Positions 18,465 to 26,965 of a stretch of DNA of 64,000 nucleotides are shown one piece after another (the first letter of the stretch is position 1; each line of letters opens with the position of its first letter). A model generated the notes under the pieces. That model did no database searches and was not told where the DNA came from. It saw only the letters and a program-made list of their open reading frames with translations. Location: assembly GCF_002218085.1 (NCBI RefSeq), contig NZ_BDUC01000005.1:448473-512472 (forward strand), given 5' to 3'. Source of the DNA: Tolypothrix sp. NIES-4075. GTDB taxonomy: Bacteria > Cyanobacteriota > Cyanobacteriia > Cyanobacteriales > Nostocaceae. The translations under genes were made by a program, and so were the position numbers.

Positions 18465-18630
18465 TTTTTGGGTGGTTTCGCGTTTGGTTGAGCCTACCCA
18501 CCTGGGAATTCATTCCCAGGCTAATAGCTAAAGTCGGCTTAAGCCGACTAGAAGATTTTCGTCTTAGTTTGATTTGGTAAAAATCGCGGGAATACTGAAT
18601 GAAGGACATTTATAGCAAAAAAACACCTTC

Positions 18631-18990
18631 ATGGCTCTGTGGCGACTTTACTATCATCTCATTTGGGCGACCAAAGAACGTCAGCCGTTAATTACTTGCG
18701 ATCGCGAAACCCAACTTTATAGTTATATTATTGGCAAAGCCGACGAACTCGGTAGCATTATCCATGCAATTGGCGGTGTAGAAAACCACATTCATTTAGT
18801 GGCTTCCATTCCCCCTAAACTTTCTATCTCTGATTTTGTCCAAAATATCAAAGGCAGTAGCGCTCATTATCTCAATCATCTCTCTTCTGAGCAAGATGCG
18901 TTTGGTTGGCAACGCGGATACGGCGTTTTTTCTTTAGTATTCCTTCTATTGTCTCAGTATATACTTACTTTCTCTTATCAGGTGCGTTAG
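18631..18990 (+). pseudogene. Truncated Y1 (IS200/REP-associated) transposase
   Basis: 119 residues. The N-terminal half is a good match to single-strand transposases: LYYHLIWATKERQPLI, the HUH motif in ENHIHLVASIPP, DFVQNIKGSSAHYLNH and GWQRGYGVFSL. After that the family should continue into the helix with the catalytic tyrosine, but the frame instead reads FLLLSQYILTFSYQVR, so the tyrosine helix is lost by frameshift or replacement. Probably inactive. Upstream (18520-18550) is a CGGCTTAAGCCG hairpin, downstream a GGTGCGTTA hairpin, both candidate recognition structures. Confidence 0.75.
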
Positions 18991-19006
18991 ATTAAGTTAA
19001 CGCACC
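18981..19006. repeat. GGTGCGTTA hairpin
   Basis: 9-bp arms GGTGCGTTA / TAACGCACC with an 8-nt loop, at the end of the broken transposase frame. May be the right-end hairpin of the dead element or a plain dispersed repeat. Confidence 0.7.
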
Positions 19007-19045
19007 CTACTAATTTACAAACAAGCTATAAAATCACCAAAAGCA

Positions 19046-19429
19046 TCAACTTGATTCTTTCCGTTTAAAAGTTAATTTAATTGCGCTTTTACCTCCACCC
19101 TTCGCACCGCTTCCTAATAACTTAACTTCTCCTTCCCCGCTGATTTCTACCGATAACTCAATTTCATCTAATTGCATTGCTGTGTTTCCCTTAGCTTGCG
19201 CTTCAGCGTGACTAAACACCTTTCCCAAAACTTGCAAAAAGCGCGTCATTTCTTGCTCTAATTTTTCCGCGCTAACTTTAACCGCATCTCCTACCCCTCT
19301 GCTACTACTATCTCTTTGAACATCTTCGTCCCAGTCTTCTCCTCTAGTAACTCCGCGTGTCACTTTTTCAGGAATTGCTATTTGAGGAGTATCATCAGTG
19401 ACGATCCAGATTGTTTCTTCGTTCTGCAT
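19046..19429 (-). CDS. Trypsin-co-occurring domain 1 (Trypco1) protein
   Basis: 127 residues from the ATG at 19429 (a TTG six codons upstream is possible). The C-terminal two thirds match the Trypco1 / CU044_2847 family as I recall it: VKVSAEKLEQEMTRFLQVLG, MQLDEIELSVEISGEGEVKLLG and the basic strand SAIKLTFKRKES. The family is known from comparative genomics of bacterial conflict and signalling systems, often near trypsin-like proteases. No protease is adjacent here; the upstream neighbour is a PD-(D/E)XK-type protein on the same strand. Function unknown. Confidence 0.75.
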   Translation of the reverse strand: MQNEETIWIVTDDTPQIAIPEKVTRGVTRGEDWDEDVQRDSSSRGVGDAVKVSAEKLEQEMTRFLQVLGKVFSHAEAQAKGNTAMQLDEIELSVEISGEGEVKLLGSGAKGGGKSAIKLTFKRKESS

Positions 19430-19502
19430 ATATGTAAAATTTGCCAAATATTTCCGATATAACTACATACTAGAAAGTTTGAATTTCGGTAAAAAAGCGA
19501 TA

Positions 19503-20135
19503 TTAAGCATTAATCACTAATTGGCTGAGACGTTTAAGTATTCTGCAAACGTCATATAAATCATTTACAGGGTTGCGAATTGCAAACAACTTTGATGTCG
19601 CATACTGCGGAATTTCGCCTTTAACTAATTTGATGAAAATGAAGCTACCACCTGTAGTAATCATACCAAAGCAAGGTTTTTCCGGATGAGGATTTGCTAA
19701 CATATAAGCGAGAATTTGTGCTAATCCTTCTTCTATAGAATAAGATGCTCTTTTGGATTCAATCACCATCATCCAAAATTGGTCTTTTAAAATTAACGTG
19801 TCAATTCTTCCTTTGATAATTACACCTTCATCTTCTGTGACAATATCAACAGATTCTTCTGATTTGACATAAAAAGGATTTAAGTAGAAGTCGGCGATAA
19901 ACAAAATTGGATCAAGTACTGCCATTTTGACAATATCTTCAAGCATTGGTGGATAATTCACAAGATTGATAAAACCTGCTTTTACTTTGTCTAAAAGCTG
20001 TTTATCTAAATCAGTTATTTCTGGGAGATTATCTTGCCACTCGCGGAATAATTCGTCATTTTCAACTAGCTGAATCCCAAATCTATCGATTAAGTAGCGT
20101 AAGTCTATATCTTTTGCTTGGATTGCTTGTGTCAT
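19503..20135 (-). CDS. PD-(D/E)XK nuclease-like protein (type I R-subunit N-domain type)
   Basis: 210 residues. A helical N-terminus is followed by the core: GRIDTLILKDQFWMMVIESK gives the Asp...Glu-x-Lys catalytic set, and YSIEEGLAQILAYMLA the Gln helix seen in restriction-type nucleases. PCFGMITTGGSFIFIKLV is a further core strand. It resembles stand-alone proteins related to the R subunit of type I restriction enzymes; there is no helicase, methylase or specificity gene beside it. Confidence 0.7.
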   Translation of the reverse strand: MTQAIQAKDIDLRYLIDRFGIQLVENDELFREWQDNLPEITDLDKQLLDKVKAGFINLVNYPPMLEDIVKMAVLDPILFIADFYLNPFYVKSEESVDIVTEDEGVIIKGRIDTLILKDQFWMMVIESKRASYSIEEGLAQILAYMLANPHPEKPCFGMITTGGSFIFIKLVKGEIPQYATSKLFAIRNPVNDLYDVCRILKRLSQLVINA

Positions 20136-20189
20136 AGTATTAAGTTTAAATAAGGCGTGAATTTAGCTGGACGTTAAAGTAATTTACGA

Positions 20190-20501
20190 ATGGTGAACTT
20201 AGACACTGTAAGCGCTGTGGCTTTTATTGCTGAAGGCTCAGTTGTGCGCTATCTCTTGCGACAATATATACAAGAGCAACAAATGGTCATGACTCAAACA
20301 GCTTTCAACGAGTTCACAGCTATTGTGCAACAAATTGGTGGAGTATTAGAACAGGCAAGAGCCATCAAATTTTTACAAAGAATCACTATTATTTACGATA
20401 ATCCCTCAGTCAGAGCCTTAAGCCTTCAGCCGACGCGAAAGTTAGGAATGAACGTATCGCTTATTGCTCCATTTATTTTTGTTTTTAATTCTAATCATTG
20501 A
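20190..20501 (+). pseudogene. Truncated PIN-like (DUF1308-type) protein
   Basis: 103 residues. MVNLDTVSAVAFIAEGSVVRYL, VMTQTAFNEFTAIVQQIGG and NPSVRALSLQPTRKLG recall a cyanobacterial PIN-like family in which an Asp-rich stretch (metal-binding C-terminal half) should follow LQPTRKLG. Here the frame reads into NVSLIAPFIFVFNSNH and stops, so the catalytic C-terminus is missing. Family assignment is from memory and moderate. Confidence 0.5.
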
Positions 20502-20536
20502 TTTTTTAAAACCTGCCAATTTTTATTTAAATTAAT

Positions 20537-20839
20537 TCATTGTGGGTTTTTAAAAATTAAACCTACTTCCTTAGATAAATACTTATTTAGCAAATTTTTA
20601 ACAAAACTAATTAATCTATCAACTTTGAGCGAAGGACTTGCGAATAAGTAATAAAAATTTAATGCTATCAATGTCTTGTCTGAAATATGATTATCTATAT
20701 AATCACATAACACCTCGATGAAATTAGGTGAATAATTAGCATAAGTATTAAAAAATTTGAATGTAGTATTACTGTGAAAAAGACCAGAATACAAACTAAA
20801 TTCGCTTGCTTTTTCAAGCATTGATTTTGCTTTGTCCAT
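20537..20839 (-). CDS. Hypothetical protein, 100 residues
   Basis: MDKAKSMLEKASEFSLYSGL to the C-terminal VGLIFKNPQ. Mostly helical, no membrane segment, no known motif. Local DNA is AT-richer than the surroundings, suggesting acquisition. It could be a relic or a real small gene; upstream (20840-21137) is an AT-rich spacer carrying the der promoter region with nothing else seen. Confidence 0.35.
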   Translation of the reverse strand: MDKAKSMLEKASEFSLYSGLFHSNTTFKFFNTYANYSPNFIEVLCDYIDNHISDKTLIALNFYYLFASPSLKVDRLISFVKNLLNKYLSKEVGLIFKNPQ

Positions 20840-21137
20840 GCCAATGTAATTAAAGTTTATTTTTTCCCCGGAATTTTTTGCTGATTTTGCATAGTGCAGC
20901 GCATCGGAAAAATCCAGCTAAAATGTCATCAGAAAAAATCACAAAATAACAAGACACTTATCCACAATTGAGGCAGCAATAAAACTGAAATAAAATTGTC
21001 TAAAAAAGTTTTATACAGTAATATTACTTAGCTTAATAACAACAACACTTGCAGACCTTCCTAAAACTCAATCCAATTCGGTACAATGTGACTCTAACTC
21101 GCTACAATAAAGATTTGCAGTATTCTGCATCCTATAC

Positions 21138-22499
21138 ATGAAGTTACCTATTGTTGCAATTATCGGACGCCCGAATGTGGGCAAATCCACCCTGGTAAAT
21201 CGTCTTGCTGGACAACAGTCAGCGATTGTTCACGATGAACCAGGAGTAACACGCGATCGCACTTATCTACCAGCTTACTGGGGCGATCGCGAATATCTCG
21301 TAGTCGATACTGGTGGTTTAGTATTTAATGATGAAACGGAATTTTTACCCCTGATTCGTCAACAAGCTTCTTTGGCACTCAAAGAAGCAAGTGCCGCTAT
21401 ATTTGTTGTCGATGGGCAATTAGGATTAACCTCTGCTGATGAAGAAATCGCTGAGTGGTTGCGTCAACAAACCGTACCCGTTTTGCTTGCCGTAAATAAA
21501 TGTGAATCCCCAGAACAAGGTTTAATTCAAGCTGCGGAATTTTGGCAATTAGGATTAGGTGAACCCTTCGCTGTATCTGGTATTCATGGTAACGGTACAG
21601 GTGAGTTACTCGACGAGTTAATTAACCACCTACCGATTGTCGAAAATATACCAGAAAATAATGAAATAAATGTAGCAATTATCGGTCGTCCAAATGTCGG
21701 TAAATCAAGCTTATTGAATGCTTTCGTTGGTGAAGAAAGAGCGATTGTCAGTCCAATTTCTGGTACAACCCGCGATGCAATTGATACCGTCGTCGAACGG
21801 AACGGACAAATTTATCGCTTGATTGACACTGCCGGAATTAGAAAAAAGAAACACATTGAATACGGTACCGAATTCTTCAGCATCAACCGGGCTTTTAAAG
21901 CGATTCGCCGCGCCGATGTGGTTTTATTGGTATTAGATGCTGTAGATGGAGTTACCGAGCAAGACCAAAAATTAGCTGGGCGAATTATCGAAGAAGGTCG
22001 AGCTTGTATTATTGTCGTTAATAAGTGGGATGTTGTCGAAAAAGACTCTTACACCATCTACGATTACGAAAAAGTTTTACAACAAAACCTGCATTTCACC
22101 GATTGGGCAGAAACAATTTTTGTCAGTGCCGTCACCGGACAGCGCGTAGAAAAGATTTTAGAATTGGTGAACACCGCAGCCGAATCGCATAAACGTCGCG
22201 TCAGCACATCCGTAATTAACGAAGTCTTGGAAGAAGCAGTTAGCTGGCATTCCCCCCCAGCTTCACGCGGCGGACGCCAAGGTAAGATTTATTATGGTAC
22301 GCAAGTCACCAGCCAACCGCCAACAATAGCGCTGTTTGTCAACGAAGCGAAACGCTTTAATGAAAACTATCGGCGTTACATTGAGCGACAATTCCGGCAA
22401 CAATTAGGATTTAAAGGCACACCGATTCGTTTACTGTGGCGGAGTAAGAAAGTGCGTGACATGGAAAGTGGTACTGTCAATAGAGCAACTCGCGTCTAG
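21138..22499 (+). CDS. der: GTPase Der (EngA)
   Basis: 453 residues, essential double GTPase in 50S ribosome assembly. Two G domains in tandem, each with GRPNVGKS P-loops (near residues 10 and 183), DTGGL / DTAGI G3 motifs and NKCE / NKWD G4 motifs, followed by the KH-like C-terminal domain (FVNEAKRFNENYRRYIERQF). Usual length for the family. Confidence 0.98.
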   Translation: MKLPIVAIIGRPNVGKSTLVNRLAGQQSAIVHDEPGVTRDRTYLPAYWGDREYLVVDTGGLVFNDETEFLPLIRQQASLALKEASAAIFVVDGQLGLTSADEEIAEWLRQQTVPVLLAVNKCESPEQGLIQAAEFWQLGLGEPFAVSGIHGNGTGELLDELINHLPIVENIPENNEINVAIIGRPNVGKSSLLNAFVGEERAIVSPISGTTRDAIDTVVERNGQIYRLIDTAGIRKKKHIEYGTEFFSINRAFKAIRRADVVLLVLDAVDGVTEQDQKLAGRIIEEGRACIIVVNKWDVVEKDSYTIYDYEKVLQQNLHFTDWAETIFVSAVTGQRVEKILELVNTAAESHKRRVSTSVINEVLEEAVSWHSPPASRGGRQGKIYYGTQVTSQPPTIALFVNEAKRFNENYRRYIERQFRQQLGFKGTPIRLLWRSKKVRDMESGTVNRATRV

Positions 22500-22711
22500 A
22501 ATTTTAGATTTTGGATTTTGGATTTTGGATTGGAGTAGGTTAGCTTACAATCAGAAACCTTGAGACTTGTACCATTTTGGATTTTAGATTTTGGATTTTG
22601 GATTGTGAAATGGTGATTGTATCCTTGTTTCAACAATCCATCTTTAAGATTCTATTTTCGCTTTTGGTATTACAAGTAACTCAATAATCCAAAATCTAAA
22701 ATCTAAAATCT
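22500..22711. repeat. Spacer bounded by inverted ATTTTGG / CCAAAAT strings
   Basis: Left side repeats GATTTTGGATTTTGGATT, right side carries AATCCAAAATCTAAAATC copies, so the spacer between der and the EcfT gene ends in opposite orientations. Same string type as at 12041 and 28084. Confidence 0.7.
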
Positions 22712-22722
22712 AAAATCGTAAG

Positions 22723-23652
22723 ATGGATTTACTGCGATCGCTTCCACTTGGTCTTTACCTCGAACAACCGATAACTTGGCTGCATAAACTCGATCCCCGT
22801 GTCAAGTTTTTCTGGTTGATGAGCTTTTTAACTACCTATATATACGCTAGAAATGAGTGGCGGGTATTACTGGTATTAATTTTAATTGTCGCTACCCTCA
22901 TAGCCAGAATTCCCGTGCGAGTATGGCAACAGCAGATGGGTTGGCTGTTAACAGTCTCGTTTCTTGTACTTTTAATTGCCGCTATCAGTCCTGATGGACT
23001 GGGTATAAATTATCAACCGCGCCTTCCCACATCTGAAAGTTCACAATTAAACAAAACAGACTCAGGACAAGCACAAAGCTCAAAAAAACAAGTTAAGAAT
23101 CCCAAAGAATATAGTTACGTAGTTTTTGAAGCTGGAGCAGTAAAAGTAACTCGTCAGTCTTTAGATTTGGCAGTCAGCTTGAGTACAATGTTGTTTACTT
23201 TAATTTACAGCACCAACTTGTATCTGCTGACAACCGCACCCGAAGAAATCACCGCTGCTATAGAAAACTTAATGCAACCGCTACGACGGTTGAAAGTACC
23301 TGTCACCGAATTGACTTTAACTTTAACTTTGTCGTTGCGGTTTATTCCCCTAGTTCTTGAAGAAGTGCAAAATTTAATTCGCTCTGTGATGACAAGAGCA
23401 ATAAATTGGAAAAAGCTAGGATTGAAAGGAAGCGTAAAAGTTTGGCTGCTGGTAGCAGAAAGACTGTTAGAAAATTTGCTACTACGGGCAGAACAAATGG
23501 CTAGCGCAATGATGGTACGGGGCTTTACCAGTCCTCACGAACATCGGGTACAATGGCACGAATTACGGTTTCAAACCCGTGACTGGGTAGCGATTGCAAC
23601 TTTAATTTTATTTTGGGGAGTCCGGCTAGCTGTAGGAAATGAGGTTTCTTAA
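22723..23652 (+). CDS. EcfT-type energy-coupling transporter transmembrane protein
   Basis: 309 residues, CbiQ/EcfT family: the scaffold that couples ATPases to a vitamin- or metal-binding S component. LHKLDPRVKFFWLMS is the conserved N-terminus; four to five hydrophobic helices follow. The coupling region has VMTRAINWKKLGLKG and the Ala-Arg-Gly-type motif MASAMMVRGFTSP. A polar insert (SESSQLNKTDSGQAQSSKKQ) lies in a loop near 105-125. No A or S components are nearby; in cyanobacteria the EcfT gene is often alone. Confidence 0.88.
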   Translation: MDLLRSLPLGLYLEQPITWLHKLDPRVKFFWLMSFLTTYIYARNEWRVLLVLILIVATLIARIPVRVWQQQMGWLLTVSFLVLLIAAISPDGLGINYQPRLPTSESSQLNKTDSGQAQSSKKQVKNPKEYSYVVFEAGAVKVTRQSLDLAVSLSTMLFTLIYSTNLYLLTTAPEEITAAIENLMQPLRRLKVPVTELTLTLTLSLRFIPLVLEEVQNLIRSVMTRAINWKKLGLKGSVKVWLLVAERLLENLLLRAEQMASAMMVRGFTSPHEHRVQWHELRFQTRDWVAIATLILFWGVRLAVGNEVS

Positions 23653-23657
23653 ACGAT

Positions 23658-25262
23658 ATGATCAAGCCTTGGTATTGGCGATCGCTCCCCCTAAAAAATC
23701 GCACCGGTTCAGAGGTTTTCGCCACTTTATTTTATAAGAACGATTCGGGAATCGCCACTTTACTTGAAAGTCCTTACCCAAACAAAAGCGATCGCCCCCA
23801 ACTAACTCGTTATTCTATCTGTGCAGGCGCTCCTCGCATACTCAACGGACAACCCCAAATGTGGACACCACCACTAGGGGAAGTTCTCCCGTTTTTAGAA
23901 AAATTGCTCACTGGACAAGGAGGACAAGGAGGACAACGAGGACAAGGGGAGCCAGCGCGTTGCGGAGGTCACGAACGTTGTAGCGACTGGCGTGGACAAG
24001 GGGACAAGGGGACAATTCTTTCCCCCCATCTCCCCATCCCCCCCTCTCCCCCTTCCCGCCTCCCCCCCTCTCCCCCTCTCCCCTTCACCGGCGGTTGGTT
24101 AGGATGGCTAGGCTACGATATTGCTTGGGAAATTGAAGAACTACCCCGTGATAAAATTGATCCCCTACCATTTCCTGTTGCGTTTTGGTATGAACCAGAG
24201 TGTTTTGCTATTTTGGATCATGCTCAACAAATTCTTTGGCTAGCTGCCAGTCATCCAAGTGGATTGGATGAATTACAGGAAAAGTTGGAAGAGACAACAA
24301 GACTTGGAGGACTTGGAGGACTTGGAGGACTTGGAGCAATTTCTCCCTTGTCTCCCCCATCCTCCCCCCCTCCCCCCCTCCCCCCCTCCTCTCCCCACTT
24401 CCTGACTTCTCAAGAAGATTATGAAACCGCTGTAAACCGCGCTCAAAAATACATTCAGGCTGGAGACATCTTTCAAGCGAATATTTCCCTGCGCTTTCAA
24501 GCTTCTACAACGGCTTGTGGTTGGGAAATTTATCAGGCTTTGCAGAAAATAAATCCTTCTCCTTTTGCTAGTTATTGGCAAACACCTTGGGGAGAAGTGA
24601 TTAGTTGTTCGCCAGAAAGGTTGGTACAATTGGAAAAAGGTAGAGACGCGATATATCGCGTCTCTACAAGACCGATCGCCGGCACGCGATCGCGTGGTAC
24701 AACAAAACAGCAAGATATTGAACTAGCCCAAGATTTACTCAGCAATACCAAAGAACGCGCTGAACACATCATGCTCGTAGATTTGGAACGAAATGATTTA
24801 GGGCGAGTCTGTGAATGGGGAAGTGTCTGTGTTGATGAATTGCTGACAATTGAACGATATAGCCATGTGATGCATCTTGTTAGCAATGTCAAAGGTACTT
24901 TAAAAAGCACAAGCACTCCCATTGATTTGATTCGCGCCCTCTTTCCTGGTGGTACAATTACAGGCTGTCCTAAAGTCCGCTGCATGGAAATTATTGAAGA
25001 ACTAGAACCCGTGCGCCGCAATCTATTCTACGGTTCCTGCGGCTATTTAGATTGGCGGGGAAACCTAGACTTAAATATCTTAATCCGCACCCTCTTACTA
25101 ACTCCCCCATCCCCGTCATCCTCCTCATCCCCCCCACCCCTCAACACCGTTTGGGGACAAGTTGGCGCGGGAATTGTCGCCGATAGCAATCCTGAGAGAG
25201 AATGGTATGAATCTCTGCACAAAGCTCAGGCACAACTTCAGGCTCTGAAAATGCAAAAGTAG
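23658..25262 (+). CDS. Anthranilate/aminodeoxychorismate synthase component I-like, with repeat insertions
   Basis: 534 residues. Chorismate-using enzyme: N-terminal LLES and RYSICAGAPR resemble the TrpE feedback region; the core has SQEDYETAVNRAQKYIQAGDIFQANIS, CSPERLVQ, RPIAGTRSRG, DLERNDLGRV, GGTITGCPKVRCMEII and GQVGAGIVADSNPE. PIAGT (Ala) is TrpE-like, but a second TrpE cannot be excluded, so TrpE versus PabB is left open. Four stretches do not belong to the family: Gly/Arg/Pro-rich about 23920-24084, Gly then Pro/Ser about 24298-24405, a palindrome at 24640-24667 (GRDAIYRVST), and Pro/Ser about 25101-25145. All keep the frame. Confidence 0.88.
   Translation: MIKPWYWRSLPLKNRTGSEVFATLFYKNDSGIATLLESPYPNKSDRPQLTRYSICAGAPRILNGQPQMWTPPLGEVLPFLEKLLTGQGGQGGQRGQGEPARCGGHERCSDWRGQGDKGTILSPHLPIPPSPPSRLPPSPPLPFTGGWLGWLGYDIAWEIEELPRDKIDPLPFPVAFWYEPECFAILDHAQQILWLAASHPSGLDELQEKLEETTRLGGLGGLGGLGAISPLSPPSSPPPPLPPSSPHFLTSQEDYETAVNRAQKYIQAGDIFQANISLRFQASTTACGWEIYQALQKINPSPFASYWQTPWGEVISCSPERLVQLEKGRDAIYRVSTRPIAGTRSRGTTKQQDIELAQDLLSNTKERAEHIMLVDLERNDLGRVCEWGSVCVDELLTIERYSHVMHLVSNVKGTLKSTSTPIDLIRALFPGGTITGCPKVRCMEIIEELEPVRRNLFYGSCGYLDWRGNLDLNILIRTLLLTPPSPSSSSSPPPLNTVWGQVGAGIVADSNPEREWYESLHKAQAQLQALKMQK
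24640..24667. repeat. GTAGAGACG palindrome inside a coding region
   Basis: Perfect 28-bp palindrome with arms GTAGAGACGCGATA / TATCGCGTCTCTAC. It is translated as GRDAIYRVST just before the PIAGT active-site motif of the chorismate-binding enzyme. Confidence 0.92.
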
Positions 25263-25306
25263 GGACGCTTGGACTCTTTACTGGGGACTATAAAAAGAAT
25301 TATTAG

Positions 25307-25475
25307 CCATTCCCCATTCCCCATTCCCCATTCCCCATTCCCCATTCCCCATTCCCCATTCCCCATTCCTCATTCCCCATTCCTCATTCCCCATTCCCCA
25401 TTCCCCATTCCCCATTCCCCATTCCCCATTCCCCATTCCCCATTCCCCATTCCCCATTCCCCATTCCCCATTCCC
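25307..25475. repeat. Heptanucleotide CCATTCC tandem array, about 24 copies
   Basis: 169 bp of CCATTCC units with a few CCATTCCT variants near 25366-25387. A classic short tandem repeat of filamentous cyanobacteria. Any open frame over it (HSPFPIP repeats) is a by-product of the 7-bp period, not a gene. Confidence 0.95.
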
Positions 25476-25606
25476 GCAGCAAGCTTTACACTCTTTGGTT
25501 GAAATAAGCTGCTGTCAAGGATGAGGGAAGATTTCACAGCATCAGGTATACTAAACATTGAAATTTGCATACAGCGATCGCGATCAAAGTGGGGGAAGGG
25601 TAAAGG

Positions 25607-25777
25607 TTGAAGAAAAAAGGCAAATCAATTTCTTTAACTGTTGCACTGGCTTTCCTGCTACCACTTCACTACTGTGAAGTTTCAGGTGGATTCTTGGCAA
25701 TTTTGCACACGCAAGCGGCAGCAATTATGGCAGCATGGGAAGAGGGTAGCGACTGTTATGTGCCTTGTTGCGAATAG
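25607..25777 (+). CDS. Possible small secreted peptide, 56 residues
   Basis: TTG start after GGGGGAAGGGTAAAGG. Basic N-terminus (LKKKGKS), hydrophobic stretch SISLTVALAFLLPLHY, then a Cys-bearing tail ending DCYVPCCE. It reads like a signal peptide plus short mature part with four Cys in total. No homology is recognised, and the length is near chance level for this GC content. The rest of 25476-26024 is the pipX upstream region with no other feature seen. Confidence 0.3.
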   Translation: MKKKGKSISLTVALAFLLPLHYCEVSGGFLAILHTQAAAIMAAWEEGSDCYVPCCE

Positions 25778-26024
25778 CAATTGAGTGTAGCCATAACAAT
25801 GGTTATGCCTTAAACGTACCGCTCCTGCTGCAAGGCGATCGCTACTTTTATTCTCACAAAAGCCGATTAGGAACTACATCAATGTCTTAATAACGCGAAT
25901 CGACATCAAAAGTTGGTTGTCTGCTCGCATTTTGAGCAAATATTGTGTCCAGATAAAGCTATTATCGTCTGGATGAAAGTATTTCATGGCGAGAAGATAT
26001 ATGTACTTATACCTTCACTATTAA

Positions 26025-26303
26025 ATGAACTCAGAAAACTCGGAAACTTACATAAATCATCCAACTTGGGGTTTGCTCTACAGAATCTGTATGGTTGATG
26101 AGAACCAAGAGATGTTTACTACACTCTACGCCCAACGCTTATTTTTTTTGGTGGGAACAGATGCTAAAGGAATCAAATTTCAGTCTATAGGACGTACCGA
26201 AGCTCGAATGATGCTGGAAAATCGCTTGCGAACTCTGCGGCGCACTGGACACTCTCAGGAGTACGATCAGCTTCAGAGTGTTTTCCAACGCACCTTCCAA
26301 TGA
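26025..26303 (+). CDS. pipX: PipX, PII-interacting coactivator of NtcA
   Basis: 92 residues, cyanobacteria-only. Its Tudor-like N-terminal fold binds NtcA or PII depending on 2-oxoglutarate and so links nitrogen status to transcription. Recognised from ETYINHPTWGLLYRIC, LYAQRLFFLVG, FQSIGRTEARMMLENRLRTLRR and the C-terminal helices QEYDQLQSVFQRTFQ. The stop overlaps pipY by 4 bp (ATGA), the usual co-translated arrangement. Confidence 0.97.
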   Translation: MNSENSETYINHPTWGLLYRICMVDENQEMFTTLYAQRLFFLVGTDAKGIKFQSIGRTEARMMLENRLRTLRRTGHSQEYDQLQSVFQRTFQ

Positions 26304-26965
26304 GTAGTTCGATTAACGAACGTATTACCACAATTCGCTCCTCACTTCCTAATTCAGTTCGGTTGATTGCTGTCACCAAGCAAGTTTCTACCGAGGTAAT
26401 GCGTTCTGCCTATGCCGCAGGTGTACGGGATTTTGCTGAGAGTCGCATTCAAGAAGCTACCAGCAAACAAGTTGAATTACAAGACTTAACAGATATCACC
26501 TGGCACTTTATTGGACATTTGCAAAGCAATAAAGCCAAAAAAGCGCTTTCCCAATTCACCTGGATTCACTCTGTAGATAATTTACAACTGGCGCAGCGCC
26601 TAAATCAATTGGCGCAAGAGTTAGGAGTGAGTCCCCAAGTTTGTCTACAGGTGAAAATTCTTCTTGATCCCAACAAAGCTGGTTGGAGTGTACCGGAACT
26701 ATTAACGGATTTACCAGCTTTGAATGAATGCAAAAATTTGCAAATTCAAGGTTTGATGACAATCCCTCCTGCTGGATTGGATGATGCAGAAATAACGTAT
26801 GTATTTAATAATACGCACAAACTAGCTGAAGAAATCCAAAAACAAAACTGGTCAAATATAAAAATGCAGCATCTTTCGATGGGGATGTCTGGCGATTATA
26901 AGTTGGCAGTGCAAGCGGGTGCAACGATGGTAAGATTGGGAACGATCTTGTTTGGCGATCGCTAA
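26300..26965 (+). CDS. pipY: PipY, YggS-family PLP-binding protein
   Basis: 221 residues, fold-type III PLP protein involved in vitamin B6 and amino/keto-acid balance. RLIAVTKQVSTEVMRSAYAAG carries the PLP lysine (VTK), DFAESRIQEA follows, then WHFIGHLQSNKAK and HLSMGMSGDYKLAVQAGATMVRLG (phosphate-binding end) and IFGDR-like terminus LFGDR. Overlaps pipX by 4 bp. Confidence 0.97.
   Translation: MSSSINERITTIRSSLPNSVRLIAVTKQVSTEVMRSAYAAGVRDFAESRIQEATSKQVELQDLTDITWHFIGHLQSNKAKKALSQFTWIHSVDNLQLAQRLNQLAQELGVSPQVCLQVKILLDPNKAGWSVPELLTDLPALNECKNLQIQGLMTIPPAGLDDAEITYVFNNTHKLAEEIQKQNWSNIKMQHLSMGMSGDYKLAVQAGATMVRLGTILFGDR

Noticed and set aside
23900..24100. Frameshift in the chorismate-binding enzyme
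   Set aside because: The repeats are long but the frame is intact on both sides, and all downstream motifs are present.
25269..25502. 77-residue open frame of HSPFPIP repeats
   Set aside because: It is only the 7-bp CCATTCC array read in a frame that happens to have no stop; the period of 7 gives the same peptide in all three frames.
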